This document shows, piece after piece, positions 43,857 to 52,238 of a stretch of 64,000 nucleotides of DNA. The stretch spans positions 310,001-374,000 of the forward strand of contig NZ_JAGGJW010000005.1 in the NCBI RefSeq assembly GCF_017873175.1, written 5' to 3'. Below the pieces are notes generated by a model, which worked only from the letters and a program-made list of their open reading frames with translations, was not told the DNA's origin and ran no database searches. The translations under genes and the position numbers were made by a program. The stretch is from Neorhizobium petrolearium. GTDB lineage: Bacteria; Pseudomonadota; Alphaproteobacteria; Rhizobiales; Rhizobiaceae. The stretch's first letter is position 1. Every line of letters starts with the position of its first letter.

Positions 43857-44527
43857 CGGTTAACTCCCCGAAGAGTGAATTGGCTGCCTCCCCGGGCCTC
43901 AAGCGACCGTCGTCCCTTGGGTCTGAAGAAGCGCTGAAGATCATCACAACGAGGCCGGTTTAGAGGCGCCTCATAACACCCGGATGACAAAATGTACGCG
44001 TGTGCAAAATTTCCTTCGGGGAACTGTGCTGTCTCCATCTGCACGCAGCACGAATGCCCGCTGCGGAGGAAAACTCCGCCGCGGCCCGGTCCATGTGGGA
44101 TGGGCAGGCAGTTGGTATAAGGTGATATTGATGTCAGGCTCGTCCGCCTGCCCGATCGCTTTGGCTTTTCCGGAGAAGCGGTTTCCGGGATGGAAACCTC
44201 GTCTTCCGGTGGTTGGCGCCCTGACGGCGCGTCCCCTGCCGTGGAACGACCATCACCGGACGCCGGATCTCCCCCCGTGGATGAACCGGTTCGCGACCCG
44301 GCTCCCTGCCCGATGACACCGTCAGGATAAATGCCGGAAATCAGACGTGGACGAAGCAGAGCTGTCTAAGTGACCTTCCTCTTGAAATCAGAGGAGGATT
44401 TCTTTTTTGCCTGCCGGATGCGTCCCCCGCAAAAGCCTGAAGGAGGACATGTTGCAGTTTCGCGGCTCCGGCATCGTCAGCGCACGGCATGGGGTGCTCT
44501 GCCCCGGATGGTTATTCTGCGTGGTGC
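43857..44527. other. 671-base intergenic region
   Basis: No convincing gene. It holds the promoter side of the binding-protein gene at 43856, with a perfect palindrome GAGGCGCCTC at 43963-43972, a 7-bp hairpin (GGTTTCC / GGAAACC) at 44180-44198, and a GAAATC / GATTTC hairpin followed by six T on the plus strand at 44384-44408. The latter has no plus-strand gene upstream to terminate. Short open frames on the plus strand look non-coding. Confidence 0.6.
43963..43972. promoter_or_regulatory. Palindrome GAGGCGCCTC upstream of importer operon
   Basis: A perfect 10-base inverted repeat flanked by TTTA and ATAA, about 107 bases before the start of the first operon gene. It is a possible operator for the GDPD-LacI fusion protein encoded in the operon. 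The short size limits confidence. Confidence 0.35.
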
Positions 44528-45631
44528 TTACTGCAGGCCAAACAGCTTCACGGCGTTGTCGCGGAAAATGGCAGAACGTTCTGCCGGCGTCAGCGGCACT
44601 TTGAAGGCATAGCGCGGATCGTCGAAATCCCAGTGCGGGTAGTCTGTCGAGAACATCAGCCGATCCACACCGATCCAGCGCAGGATATCGAGAAGATGCC
44701 GGTTGTTTTCCGGCTCCTCGATCGGCTGCGTCGTGTACCAGAAATTCTCGCGCACATATTCCGATGGCTTGCGCTTCACATGCGGCACCTCGCTCTTTAT
44801 GCGCTTCCATTCGCGATCGAGACGCCAGACGAGCGACGGCAGCCAGGAGAAGCCGCCTTCGACGAGCACGATCTTCAGCTTCGGGAACTGTTCGAACACG
44901 CCTTCGAGGATCATGCTGGTCAGCACGGTCTGAAGGCTGTTGGAAGCCGCATAGTGCTCCTCCAGATAGAAGGAGGTCCAGCCGGACGGTGTGTTCGGGC
45001 GGTAACCGAAGGCGCTGGTATGGAGCCCGATCGGCAGGCCGTAGTGCTCGGCCGCCTCGTAGATTGGCCAGTAGCGGCGGCGGCCGCATGGCTCCATCGT
45101 GCGTGGCGGCATGGCGATCTGCGCGAAACGGCGGTCGGTGACGCGCCGGTCGATTTCGGCGACTGCTTCCTTCGCATCTTCCTGAGCGATGCAGATGGAG
45201 GCTTTCAGGCGCGGCTCCGGCCCCGCCCATTTGTCGATCTGCCAGTCGTTCAAGGCTGCACATAGCGCCGCGCCGAGCTCCTGGTTGAAGGCCATGCTGC
45301 CGGCGGCGAGCGGCTGCAGGATGCCGTAATCGATATTGCACTGGTCGAGCAGCTGCTCCCGCAGGAAGGCGAGGTCGGAAGCCGGCGGACCACCGTTCGG
45401 CGGCCAGGAATCCCGGCGCATGCCGTTTCCCGGCGTCATGCGCGGATAGGGCAGCGTGCCGTAGAGCGGGTTTGCCGAGCGAACGGCATAATCACGTATA
45501 TGGGTCTTCCAACGTTCAGGTAGATAATCGGTGAGTTGGTCTGGCCGGGAAAAGGCCGGATGCACGTCGCAGTCCACCACGCCAAGCGCCTGGGCCTTGT
45601 CCTCGGCACGTTCGAGTACGGGAGTTTCCAT
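44528..45631 (-). CDS. Amidohydrolase-2 family metal hydrolase
   Basis: 367 residues from the ATG at 45631, with GGAG seven bases upstream. Metal-site motifs of the ACMS-decarboxylase-like amidohydrolase family are present: DCDVHP near the N terminus, GLHTSAFG, VLVEGGFSW, and the C-terminal FSTDYPHWD. Such proteins hydrolyse or decarboxylate aromatic and heterocyclic acids. It is clearly paralogous to the next gene (WPIYEAAE, then GLPIG and SDYPHW in both), and the two lie two bases apart in one operon with a GMC oxidoreductase. The substrate is not known. Confidence 0.83.
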   Translation of the reverse strand: METPVLERAEDKAQALGVVDCDVHPAFSRPDQLTDYLPERWKTHIRDYAVRSANPLYGTLPYPRMTPGNGMRRDSWPPNGGPPASDLAFLREQLLDQCNIDYGILQPLAAGSMAFNQELGAALCAALNDWQIDKWAGPEPRLKASICIAQEDAKEAVAEIDRRVTDRRFAQIAMPPRTMEPCGRRRYWPIYEAAEHYGLPIGLHTSAFGYRPNTPSGWTSFYLEEHYAASNSLQTVLTSMILEGVFEQFPKLKIVLVEGGFSWLPSLVWRLDREWKRIKSEVPHVKRKPSEYVRENFWYTTQPIEEPENNRHLLDILRWIGVDRLMFSTDYPHWDFDDPRYAFKVPLTPAERSAIFRDNAVKLFGLQ

Positions 45632-45633
45632 GA

Positions 45634-46692
45634 TCAATCTCCAAGCCTCGGATATGTAGCAAGAACGTTGTCGCGGAGAATTTTGTTCAACTTGGCTTCC
45701 GGCAAGCCCTCCGGCAGCACGTCCATTCCTTCGTAATGCCAGTGCGGGTAGTCCGAGGAAAACAGCAGCATATCATCGCTCAGCAGATGGTCGAGCGATT
45801 TGGCCACGTCTTCGATATCGTCCGGCCCGTCAAAAGGCTGCGATGTCATACGGACATGCCGGCGGATAATATCGCCGGGAGCATCCTTGACCCACGGCAC
45901 CTCGATGCGCGTGCCGCGCCAATCCTTGCCCATGCGCCACATCAGGGCCGGCATCCAGGTGACGCCGGATTCGATCAGCACCGTCTTCAGGTTCGGATAT
46001 TTGGTGAAGACCCCTTCGGCAATCAGGCTCGCGACCTGGGTCGAGAAGCCCTGTGGCTGCACGACATGGTCCTCGATCAGGAAGGAATGGAAGCCGCTGT
46101 GACTGGGCGCATGGCGGAAATTCGAGCCCGCGTGAATGCCGATCGGAAGCCCGTGTCTTTCAGCCGCCTCGTAGATCGGCCAGTAGGTGCGGCGGCCGAG
46201 CGGAAGCTCGGTCATGGCAAGCGTCAGGATCTGCACGAAGCGCTTGTCGCCGGCCCTCCGTTCGATCTCTTCGACAGCGGCTTCGACATTCTGGAGCGGC
46301 ACCAGCATGGACGCCCTCAGCCGGTGATCACGATCGAGCCACTTGTCGGCGAGCCAGTCGTTGGTGGCACGGCAGATCGCGGCCGCGAGATAGGGGTCGA
46401 AGAGCGCATGCGCACCCGATACGACGTTGAGGATGGCGCATTCGAGGCCGAGCGGATCGAGCAGGTTCTTCTGCATCTGCGTGAGCGGATCGTCGGTCCA
46501 CTCCCAGCCGGGCCGCATGTAGGGGCGGGTGCGCTCCGGATAGCCCATCAGTTCCAGCACGTCGACTTCGCGCGATGTGACGATCTCTGTCCAATAGTCA
46601 TCGAGATAGGGAAGCAGGTCCGCGCGGCGCGGCGTCGGAGGATGGACGTCGCAGTCGATCGCGCCGGCAGTCTGTACTCTGGACATGTTCAT
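45634..46692 (-). CDS. Amidohydrolase-2 family metal hydrolase (paralogue)
   Basis: 352 residues with the same motif series as its neighbour: DCDVHPPTPRRADLLPYL, GIHAGSNF, VLIESGVTWMP and FSSDYPHWHYEG. The pair arose by duplication and may act as a heteromer or on two successive substrates. It overlaps the GMC gene stop by 4 bases (ATGA), so all three genes are coupled. Confidence 0.82.
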   Translation of the reverse strand: MNMSRVQTAGAIDCDVHPPTPRRADLLPYLDDYWTEIVTSREVDVLELMGYPERTRPYMRPGWEWTDDPLTQMQKNLLDPLGLECAILNVVSGAHALFDPYLAAAICRATNDWLADKWLDRDHRLRASMLVPLQNVEAAVEEIERRAGDKRFVQILTLAMTELPLGRRTYWPIYEAAERHGLPIGIHAGSNFRHAPSHSGFHSFLIEDHVVQPQGFSTQVASLIAEGVFTKYPNLKTVLIESGVTWMPALMWRMGKDWRGTRIEVPWVKDAPGDIIRRHVRMTSQPFDGPDDIEDVAKSLDHLLSDDMLLFSSDYPHWHYEGMDVLPEGLPEAKLNKILRDNVLATYPRLGD

Positions 46693-48317
46693 GCAGCCTG
46701 CACTCCCGTTCTTTCTTCCCGGATGAAATCCGCCGCCTTCTCGGCAATCATGACGGTCGGGGCCTGGGTATTGCCTGATACAATGGTGGGCATGATCGAG
46801 GCATCGACGACGCGCAGGCCGGAGAGACCGTGGACCCGCAGCCGGTCATCCACCACCGCCATACGATCGCGGCCCATCTTGCAGGTGCCGACGGGATGGA
46901 AGGTGGTGTTGACGGTCCGGCGCGCATAGTCGAGCAGTTCGTCCCGCGACTGCACGGCAGCGGTCGGCAGGATTTCCTCCGGCTCGAAACGATCCATGGC
47001 CGAGCTGGCGACAATGCGCCGGACCGCCTCGACCGAGCGTATGACAATCTCCCGGTCCGCCTCCTCCTTCAGGAAATTATGCAGGATGCGCGGCTGGACC
47101 GAAGGATCCCTATCCGCGACATGGCAATGGCCACGGCTCTCGGGCCTGAGGATGCATACCGACGAGGTAATTCCCGGAAACGGATGCATCGCACCGCCGA
47201 AACTGGGCGACGTGGAACCTGAAACGTGGATCTGGATATCGGGAGCCGGCGCATCCGGCGAAGTCTTGATGAAGGCGCCGAGCAGCGTCGGCGACCCGCC
47301 GAGCGGTCCCCTCTTTGTCGCAAGATACTGCATGCCGAGCAGCATTCGGCCGAGGCGCGTCCCGCCACGGGTATTGAGCGTATGGGTGTTGTGGAGGCGA
47401 TGCTGCACCCGGATATGCCAGTGGTCCTGCAGATTTTCGCCGACGCCCGGCAGGCCGTGCAGCACCTCGATGCCGGCGTCTGACAGCACGTCCGGCGAAC
47501 CGACGCCCGATCGCTCGAGTATGGCCGGAGAACCATAAGCTCCCGCCGACAAAATGACGTCCCGCCCGGCCTTCGCCTCCTGGCTCTGTCCATCGATGCT
47601 GAAGGTGATGCCGCTCGCGCGCCTGCCGTCGAAGGTCACGCGGTCGACGAGCGCATTGGTGACAACGGTCAGGTTGCGGCGGTGGCGGATCGGCTGGAGA
47701 AAGGCCCGCGCGGTGGAGTGACGCACGCCATTCTTGATGGTGGCGACGAAGAAGGCGACACCTTCGTTGTCGCCGGAATTGTAGTCGTCCGAGGCTGGAA
47801 TACCCTGCTCAATCGCCGCCTGGCGATAGGCGACCAGGGCTTCCCACCGCACGTTGGGATCCGAAACCGACCATTCACCTTCCGTGCCATGCGCCTCCGA
47901 ACTCGGGTGATGGAAAGCTTCGGAACGCTTGAAATAGGGCAATACGCTCTCCCACGACCAGCCGCGATTGCCAAGTTGCGCCCACTGATTGTAGTCGTAG
48001 GCATGGCCGCGCACATAGATCAGGCCGTTGATGGCGGAACTGCCGCCGAGCATCTTGCCGCGCGGCAAGGGCATCCGGCGCCCTTCGAGATAGGGCTCGG
48101 GCTCGCCCTTATAGAGCCAGTCGTATTGCGGCCTGCCGATCAGGAAGGCGAGACCGAGCGGCATGTCGACATAGAAGCCACGCCCCTCACCGCCGCCTTC
48201 GATCATCAGCACCTCAACTGACGGATCGGCCGACAAGCGGTTGGCGAGCACGCAGCCTGCAGTGCCGCCGCCCACGATGATATAGTCGTAGGTCCGGGAA
48301 CGCTCGAACGCGCCCAT
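46689..48317 (-). CDS. GMC-family FAD oxidoreductase (choline-dehydrogenase-like)
   Basis: 542 residues. The FAD-binding motif VGGGTAGCVLANRL lies near residues 16-29, followed by GMC signature regions RGKMLGGSSAINGLIYVRG and the C-terminal TFHPVGTCKMG (active-site His) and VSGNTQAPTVMIAEKAADFI. It oxidises an alcohol to an aldehyde or ketone. It is the first gene of a three-gene operon with the two amidohydrolases, divergent from a dipeptide-type binding protein. Confidence 0.9.
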   Translation of the reverse strand: MGAFERSRTYDYIIVGGGTAGCVLANRLSADPSVEVLMIEGGGEGRGFYVDMPLGLAFLIGRPQYDWLYKGEPEPYLEGRRMPLPRGKMLGGSSAINGLIYVRGHAYDYNQWAQLGNRGWSWESVLPYFKRSEAFHHPSSEAHGTEGEWSVSDPNVRWEALVAYRQAAIEQGIPASDDYNSGDNEGVAFFVATIKNGVRHSTARAFLQPIRHRRNLTVVTNALVDRVTFDGRRASGITFSIDGQSQEAKAGRDVILSAGAYGSPAILERSGVGSPDVLSDAGIEVLHGLPGVGENLQDHWHIRVQHRLHNTHTLNTRGGTRLGRMLLGMQYLATKRGPLGGSPTLLGAFIKTSPDAPAPDIQIHVSGSTSPSFGGAMHPFPGITSSVCILRPESRGHCHVADRDPSVQPRILHNFLKEEADREIVIRSVEAVRRIVASSAMDRFEPEEILPTAAVQSRDELLDYARRTVNTTFHPVGTCKMGRDRMAVVDDRLRVHGLSGLRVVDASIMPTIVSGNTQAPTVMIAEKAADFIREERTGVQAA

Positions 48318-48403
48318 GCTTCACTCCTCCATTTCCTGCGACCGGCAATGCCATCGCAGCCTCCCGTATAATCATGGCACACGCCCCCGTCGGAAGGAAG
48401 CTG

Positions 48404-48426
48404 TTTGCGTCAAAACTTCACGCAAA
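48404..48426. promoter_or_regulatory. Inverted repeat TTTGCGT-N9-ACGCAAA, operator candidate
   Basis: A perfect 7-bp inverted repeat with a 9-base spacer in the 265-base region between the divergent GMC and binding-protein genes. GTATACAC follows at 48429-48436; the same octamer occurs upstream of the importer operon at 56082-56089. Confidence 0.4.
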
Positions 48427-48582
48427 AAGTATACACAGGAAAGGTGCTGTTGTAGATTTGCGATCGGCAGAGTGCTGCAGAGTCGGAGGAGGAAGCCGGC
48501 CAAGCGACAATCATGTATGCACGCATGCCTGCCTGACATCTATCTATTTCATCAATCTGTTTCATGGGGAGGAGCCCAGGAG

Positions 48583-50172
48583 ATGAGCAAGCAGCAGGAC
48601 GCAAGATCGTCCATCATCAACGGCAGCGGGATCAATCGAAGGACGCTTCTTGCGTCCAGTGCAGTGCTGGGCGGCGCGATGCTGTTGCCTGGACGGACGT
48701 TCGCTCAAGCGTCACAGCCCAGCCCGGGCGGCACGCTGCGCATTGCGATGCCGTTCAATCCGGCCGCACTCGACCCGATCACCGGGCGCAACGTGCCCGA
48801 CTTCAATGCGCTGTATGCGATATTCGACGCACTGATCGCGTTCGATCCGGCCACGCTCGAACTCAAGCCGATGCTGGCGAAGGACTGGACCTTCACCGAT
48901 CCTAAGACGCTCGTGCTCAACCTTGTCGACGGTGTGAAATTCCATGACGGAACACCGTTCACCGCCGAAGCCGTGAAGTTCAATCTCGACCGTTCGATGA
49001 ACGATCCGCGCTCCAACGTGAAGTCGGACCTGGTCTCGGTCGCATCAGTAGCAGCCACCGGCTCGGGCCAGGTGACGATAAAGCTCAAGCAGCCGAACTA
49101 CTCGCTGCCGACAATCCTGACGGGGCGCGTCGGCTGCATAGTGTCACCCGCTTCCATCCAGGCTGCGGCCAACGGCAATGTCGACCGCAATCCTGTCGGC
49201 ACCGGACCGTTCAAGTTCGTTGAATGGCAGGACAATACGCTCATCAAGGTCGCCAGGAACCCCGACTACTGGCAGAAGGGCCTGCCCTATCTCGACGGCA
49301 TCGACTTCCGCATCATCAACGAACTGAACACGGCCGCCCGCACGGTGACTGCCGGCGAGACCGATCTGGCGCTCAACATGGCCGCGCAGCAGATCGCCAC
49401 CGCACGCCGCATGCCGGATCTCACCGCCGAGGCCAATCCTTCGATGATCTTCTTCACGCTGATGATGAACTTCGCCAAGCCGCCGCTCAACGACATCAGG
49501 GTCCGGCAGGCGATGAACTACGCCATCAATCGGGAGGAACTGAACAAGGTTCTGATGCTTGGCCTGGGGCAGCCGACCTCGACGATGTTCCCGAAGGACT
49601 TCTGGGCAGTCGATGCCGGCACGGCGAATTTCTACCAGCACGATCCGGAAAAGGCCCGCAAACTGCTGGCGGAGGCCGGATATCCGAACGGCCTCGAAGT
49701 CGAAACCTGGAGCTGGCCGGACCAGACGTCGATCCAGCGCCTCGAACTGGTCGGCAACCAGCTTTCGCAAGTCGGCATCCGCCTCAAGGTCACGCCCTCG
49801 CCTCCTCAGGTGGTGAACCAGTTCTTCTATATCGAGGGCAAGGGTTCGATGATCCTCAATCCGCAGGGCGGTTGGCTCGATCCGAGCCAGACCTATGAGC
49901 GGCTTTTCGGTGCGAGCGGCCAGTTCAACGCAGGCAAAGTGGAAGATCCGCAATTCCGCAAACTCTTGGATGCGACAGGCGCCTCGGCCGATGCCGGAGA
50001 GCGCAAGGCCGCCTTCGCCGCCCTGCAGCGCTTCGTCGTGGAGCAGGCGCTGCACTTGCCACTGGTCACGTCGGCGGCCATGTCGATCCGCAACAAGAAG
50101 GTCCAGGACTGGCATTACGACCGGCTGCATTCGCCGCGATTCCACCGCGTATGGCTCGACCAGAACGCCTGA
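48583..50172 (+). CDS. Family 5 (dipeptide/oligopeptide-type) binding protein
   Basis: 529 residues from the ATG at 48583, preceded by GGGAGGAG. The frame further upstream is non-coding. A Tat-like leader (NRRTLLASSAVLGGAMLL) precedes the family 5 fold (RVGTG-type NPVGTGPFKFVEW; DIRVRQAMNYAINREELNK). It is paralogous to the binding protein at 52239-53804 (for example SPAS, ANGNVDR, GTGPFKFVEWQDNT and LDGID in both) and converges on the same importer operon. It probably feeds the shared permease/ATPase set. Confidence 0.9.
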   Translation: MSKQQDARSSIINGSGINRRTLLASSAVLGGAMLLPGRTFAQASQPSPGGTLRIAMPFNPAALDPITGRNVPDFNALYAIFDALIAFDPATLELKPMLAKDWTFTDPKTLVLNLVDGVKFHDGTPFTAEAVKFNLDRSMNDPRSNVKSDLVSVASVAATGSGQVTIKLKQPNYSLPTILTGRVGCIVSPASIQAAANGNVDRNPVGTGPFKFVEWQDNTLIKVARNPDYWQKGLPYLDGIDFRIINELNTAARTVTAGETDLALNMAAQQIATARRMPDLTAEANPSMIFFTLMMNFAKPPLNDIRVRQAMNYAINREELNKVLMLGLGQPTSTMFPKDFWAVDAGTANFYQHDPEKARKLLAEAGYPNGLEVETWSWPDQTSIQRLELVGNQLSQVGIRLKVTPSPPQVVNQFFYIEGKGSMILNPQGGWLDPSQTYERLFGASGQFNAGKVEDPQFRKLLDATGASADAGERKAAFAALQRFVVEQALHLPLVTSAAMSIRNKKVQDWHYDRLHSPRFHRVWLDQNA

Positions 50173-50195
50173 TCTCGACGCGGCATCAGCCAACA

Positions 50196-50235
50196 ACAGT
50201 AAACGGCCCGGTCGCAAGGCCGGGCCGTTTACTGT
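50196..50235. terminator. Bidirectional terminator
   Basis: A perfect 16-bp stem (50196-50211 with 50220-50235, ACAGTAAACGGCCCGG and its complement) with an 8-base loop, located between the stop of the plus-strand binding protein and the stop of the minus-strand permease. Its symmetry and AT-rich ends suit termination from both sides. Confidence 0.85.
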
Positions 50236-50254
50236 CTGGCCTTAGAGAGAACGT

Positions 50255-51166
50255 TCACCGCCGCTTGATTGTCGGGTCGAGAAGCACGCGGATCGACTCG
50301 CCGAGCGTGTTGAACGCGAGCGCCGTGAAGAGGATGGCGAAACCCGGTGCATACATCTGCGCCGGCGCCACTTCCACATAGTGATAGGCACGCGCCAGCA
50401 TGCCGCCCCAGCTCGACTCCGGCGGCTGGACGCCGAGCGAGAGGAAGCTCAGGCCCGCCTCCGCCAGGAGCGCCACCGCCAGCATCAGGGTAATCTCGAC
50501 GATCACAGGCTGGATCGCATTGGGCAGGATGTGGCGGAGGATCAGGTGCAGACGCGAGGCGCCGAAGCCGGTTGCCGCCTCCACGTAGAGCGCGTTCTTC
50601 ACCACCAGGGTCTGCGCCCGCATCGTCCGGGCGAGCACCGGCGCAAAGGCGAAGCCGACCGCGATCATCGCATTGGTAAGACCGATGCCGAGCGCGCCGG
50701 TGACCGCAACGGCGAGCACGATCGGCGGAAAAGCGAGGACGCCGTCGATGATACGGCTGCCGAGCTCGTCGATCCAGCCGCCGACGAAGCCGATGAAAAC
50801 CCCGAGCGGAACACCGATTGCAACCCCGATGCCGACGGCAAGGCTTGCGGCGTAGAGCGCGTTGTAGGAGCCGTACATCAGTCGGCTCAGCGTGTCCCGG
50901 CCGAGGTCGTCCGTGCCCAGCCAATGTTCGGCGCTCGGCGGCATCAGGAGGTCCATCAGGTTCTGCTCGTTGGGCGGATAGGGCGCTACCAGCGGCGCGA
51001 AGATCGCTGCCAACACGAGAAGCGAGAGATAAAGAAGGCTTATCAGCGCGCGCTTGTCTGACCACAGCCACGCCCAGAACCGGAAGCGGTTGGGGGGCGG
51101 AAGGGTCGACCGGGTTGCCGGTTCGGCACGACTTTCAGTGATTGCAGTCATGTTCGCATCAGTCAT
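50255..51166 (-). CDS. Dipeptide-type ABC permease, DppC class
   Basis: 303 residues with the DppC features YPPNEQNLMDLLMPPSAEHWLGTDDLGRD (extracellular) and the loop EAATGFGASRLHLILRHILPN, plus five to six transmembrane helices. The start overlaps the DppB-type stop (ATGA). It forms the channel with that protein. Confidence 0.92.
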   Translation of the reverse strand: MTDANMTAITESRAEPATRSTLPPPNRFRFWAWLWSDKRALISLLYLSLLVLAAIFAPLVAPYPPNEQNLMDLLMPPSAEHWLGTDDLGRDTLSRLMYGSYNALYAASLAVGIGVAIGVPLGVFIGFVGGWIDELGSRIIDGVLAFPPIVLAVAVTGALGIGLTNAMIAVGFAFAPVLARTMRAQTLVVKNALYVEAATGFGASRLHLILRHILPNAIQPVIVEITLMLAVALLAEAGLSFLSLGVQPPESSWGGMLARAYHYVEVAPAQMYAPGFAILFTALAFNTLGESIRVLLDPTIKRR

Positions 51167-52122
51167 GTCGAAGCCGCCACTCTGGGATCAAAGGTCGCGT
51201 TCAGCACATCGACCAGAAGGTTGGTGAAGATCACCACCAGCACGAGCACGAGCGCCACGCCCTGCACGACGGGGAAATCCTTGTTAAGTGCCGAATAGCT
51301 GATGAGATTGCCGACACCGGGAACGGCGAAGACCGCCTCGATGATGACGGCGCTGGAAAACAGCCGGTTCACCTGCAGGCCGGCAATGGTCAGCATCGTT
51401 GCCGACACGTTTCGAAGCCCGTGCTTCCACAGGATCGAGCGCGAACTTAGCCCCTTGGCGCGCAGGGTGCGGATATATTGCGAGCCGAGCACTTCGAGCA
51501 GCGCACTGCGGACCTGTCTCGCCAGGACGGCAACGACGCCGGTCGAGAGCGCCACCGCCGGAAGGGTCGCGTAGTAGAGAGCTTCCAACGGCTTTTCGAA
51601 GAAGGAAACCGCACCCGTGGCGGGAAACCAGCGATAGCCAAGCGAAAACAGCGTGACCAGAATGATGCCGAGCCAGAAATTGGGAACGGCGACACCGAGC
51701 GAGGCGACGCTGGTAATGATCTTGTCGAGGGTGGTGCCCTGGCGCGTGGCGGCGAGAATGCCGAGCGGGATGCCGATCAATGCGCCCAGGACCAGCGCAT
51801 AGACAACCAGCAGGATCGTATGCGGCAAGCGCGTGAAGATCAGCCGCAGAACCTCTTCGTTGGAAAAGAGCGAGTGGCCGAGATCACCCTTCAAAACACT
51901 CCCCAGCCAGGCGAAATACTGCACGAGCATCGGTCGGTCGAAGCCGTAGATGTGGCGGATTTCCGCGATACGTTCGGCCGTCGCGTAATCGCCCGCAATC
52001 ATGACGGCCGGATCGCCCGGCATTAGATAGACGAGGGAGAACACCACGAAGGTCGCCACGATCATCACGGGCAAAAGCTGCATCAGCCTTCGCGCAACCA
52101 TCCCGAGGACACCGTCCATCAT
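51163..52122 (-). CDS. Dipeptide-type ABC permease, DppB class
   Basis: 319 residues with DppB features (LMQLLPVMIVATFVVFSLVYLMPGDPA; EVLGSQYIRTLRAKGLSSRSILWKHGLRN). GGAG precedes the ATG at 52122 by five bases; a second ATG follows directly. It is preceded by a hairpin that separates it from the binding-protein gene. Confidence 0.92.
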   Translation of the reverse strand: MMDGVLGMVARRLMQLLPVMIVATFVVFSLVYLMPGDPAVMIAGDYATAERIAEIRHIYGFDRPMLVQYFAWLGSVLKGDLGHSLFSNEEVLRLIFTRLPHTILLVVYALVLGALIGIPLGILAATRQGTTLDKIITSVASLGVAVPNFWLGIILVTLFSLGYRWFPATGAVSFFEKPLEALYYATLPAVALSTGVVAVLARQVRSALLEVLGSQYIRTLRAKGLSSRSILWKHGLRNVSATMLTIAGLQVNRLFSSAVIIEAVFAVPGVGNLISYSALNKDFPVVQGVALVLVLVVIFTNLLVDVLNATFDPRVAAST

Positions 52123-52155
52123 TTACACTCCGTCGATCCGCAATTGACGCCGATG

Positions 52156-52181
52156 CGGAGCGGGCCTGCAAACCCGCTCCG
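52156..52181. promoter_or_regulatory. Hairpin between binding-protein and permease genes
   Basis: A perfect 9-bp stem (CGGAGCGGG / CCCGCTCCG) with an 8-base loop, about 58 bases past the binding-protein stop. No T-run follows. It probably acts on messenger stability or partial termination to raise binding-protein yield over permease. Confidence 0.6.
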
Positions 52182-52238
52182 TCCAAGTTTCGCGCAACAC
52201 CCCGAAGCCGCCGCGTGGGGATGTCGTATTGCCGAGGT

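Noticed and set aside
43984..44316. 110-codon plus-strand frame in the 671-base gap
   Set aside because: There is no ribosome site, no recognisable family and no hydrophobic or structured pattern. Composition is that of non-coding GC-rich DNA.
44384..44408. GAAATC/GATTTC hairpin followed by six T, as an intrinsic terminator
   Set aside because: The T-run is on the plus strand, where no gene ends upstream. On the minus strand there is no T-run. It is probably incidental.
48318..48582. N-terminal extension of the binding protein back to 48316
   Set aside because: The frame is open, but the leader and ribosome site (GGGAGGAG, then ATG at 48583) show that translation starts later. The upstream part holds operator-like repeats.
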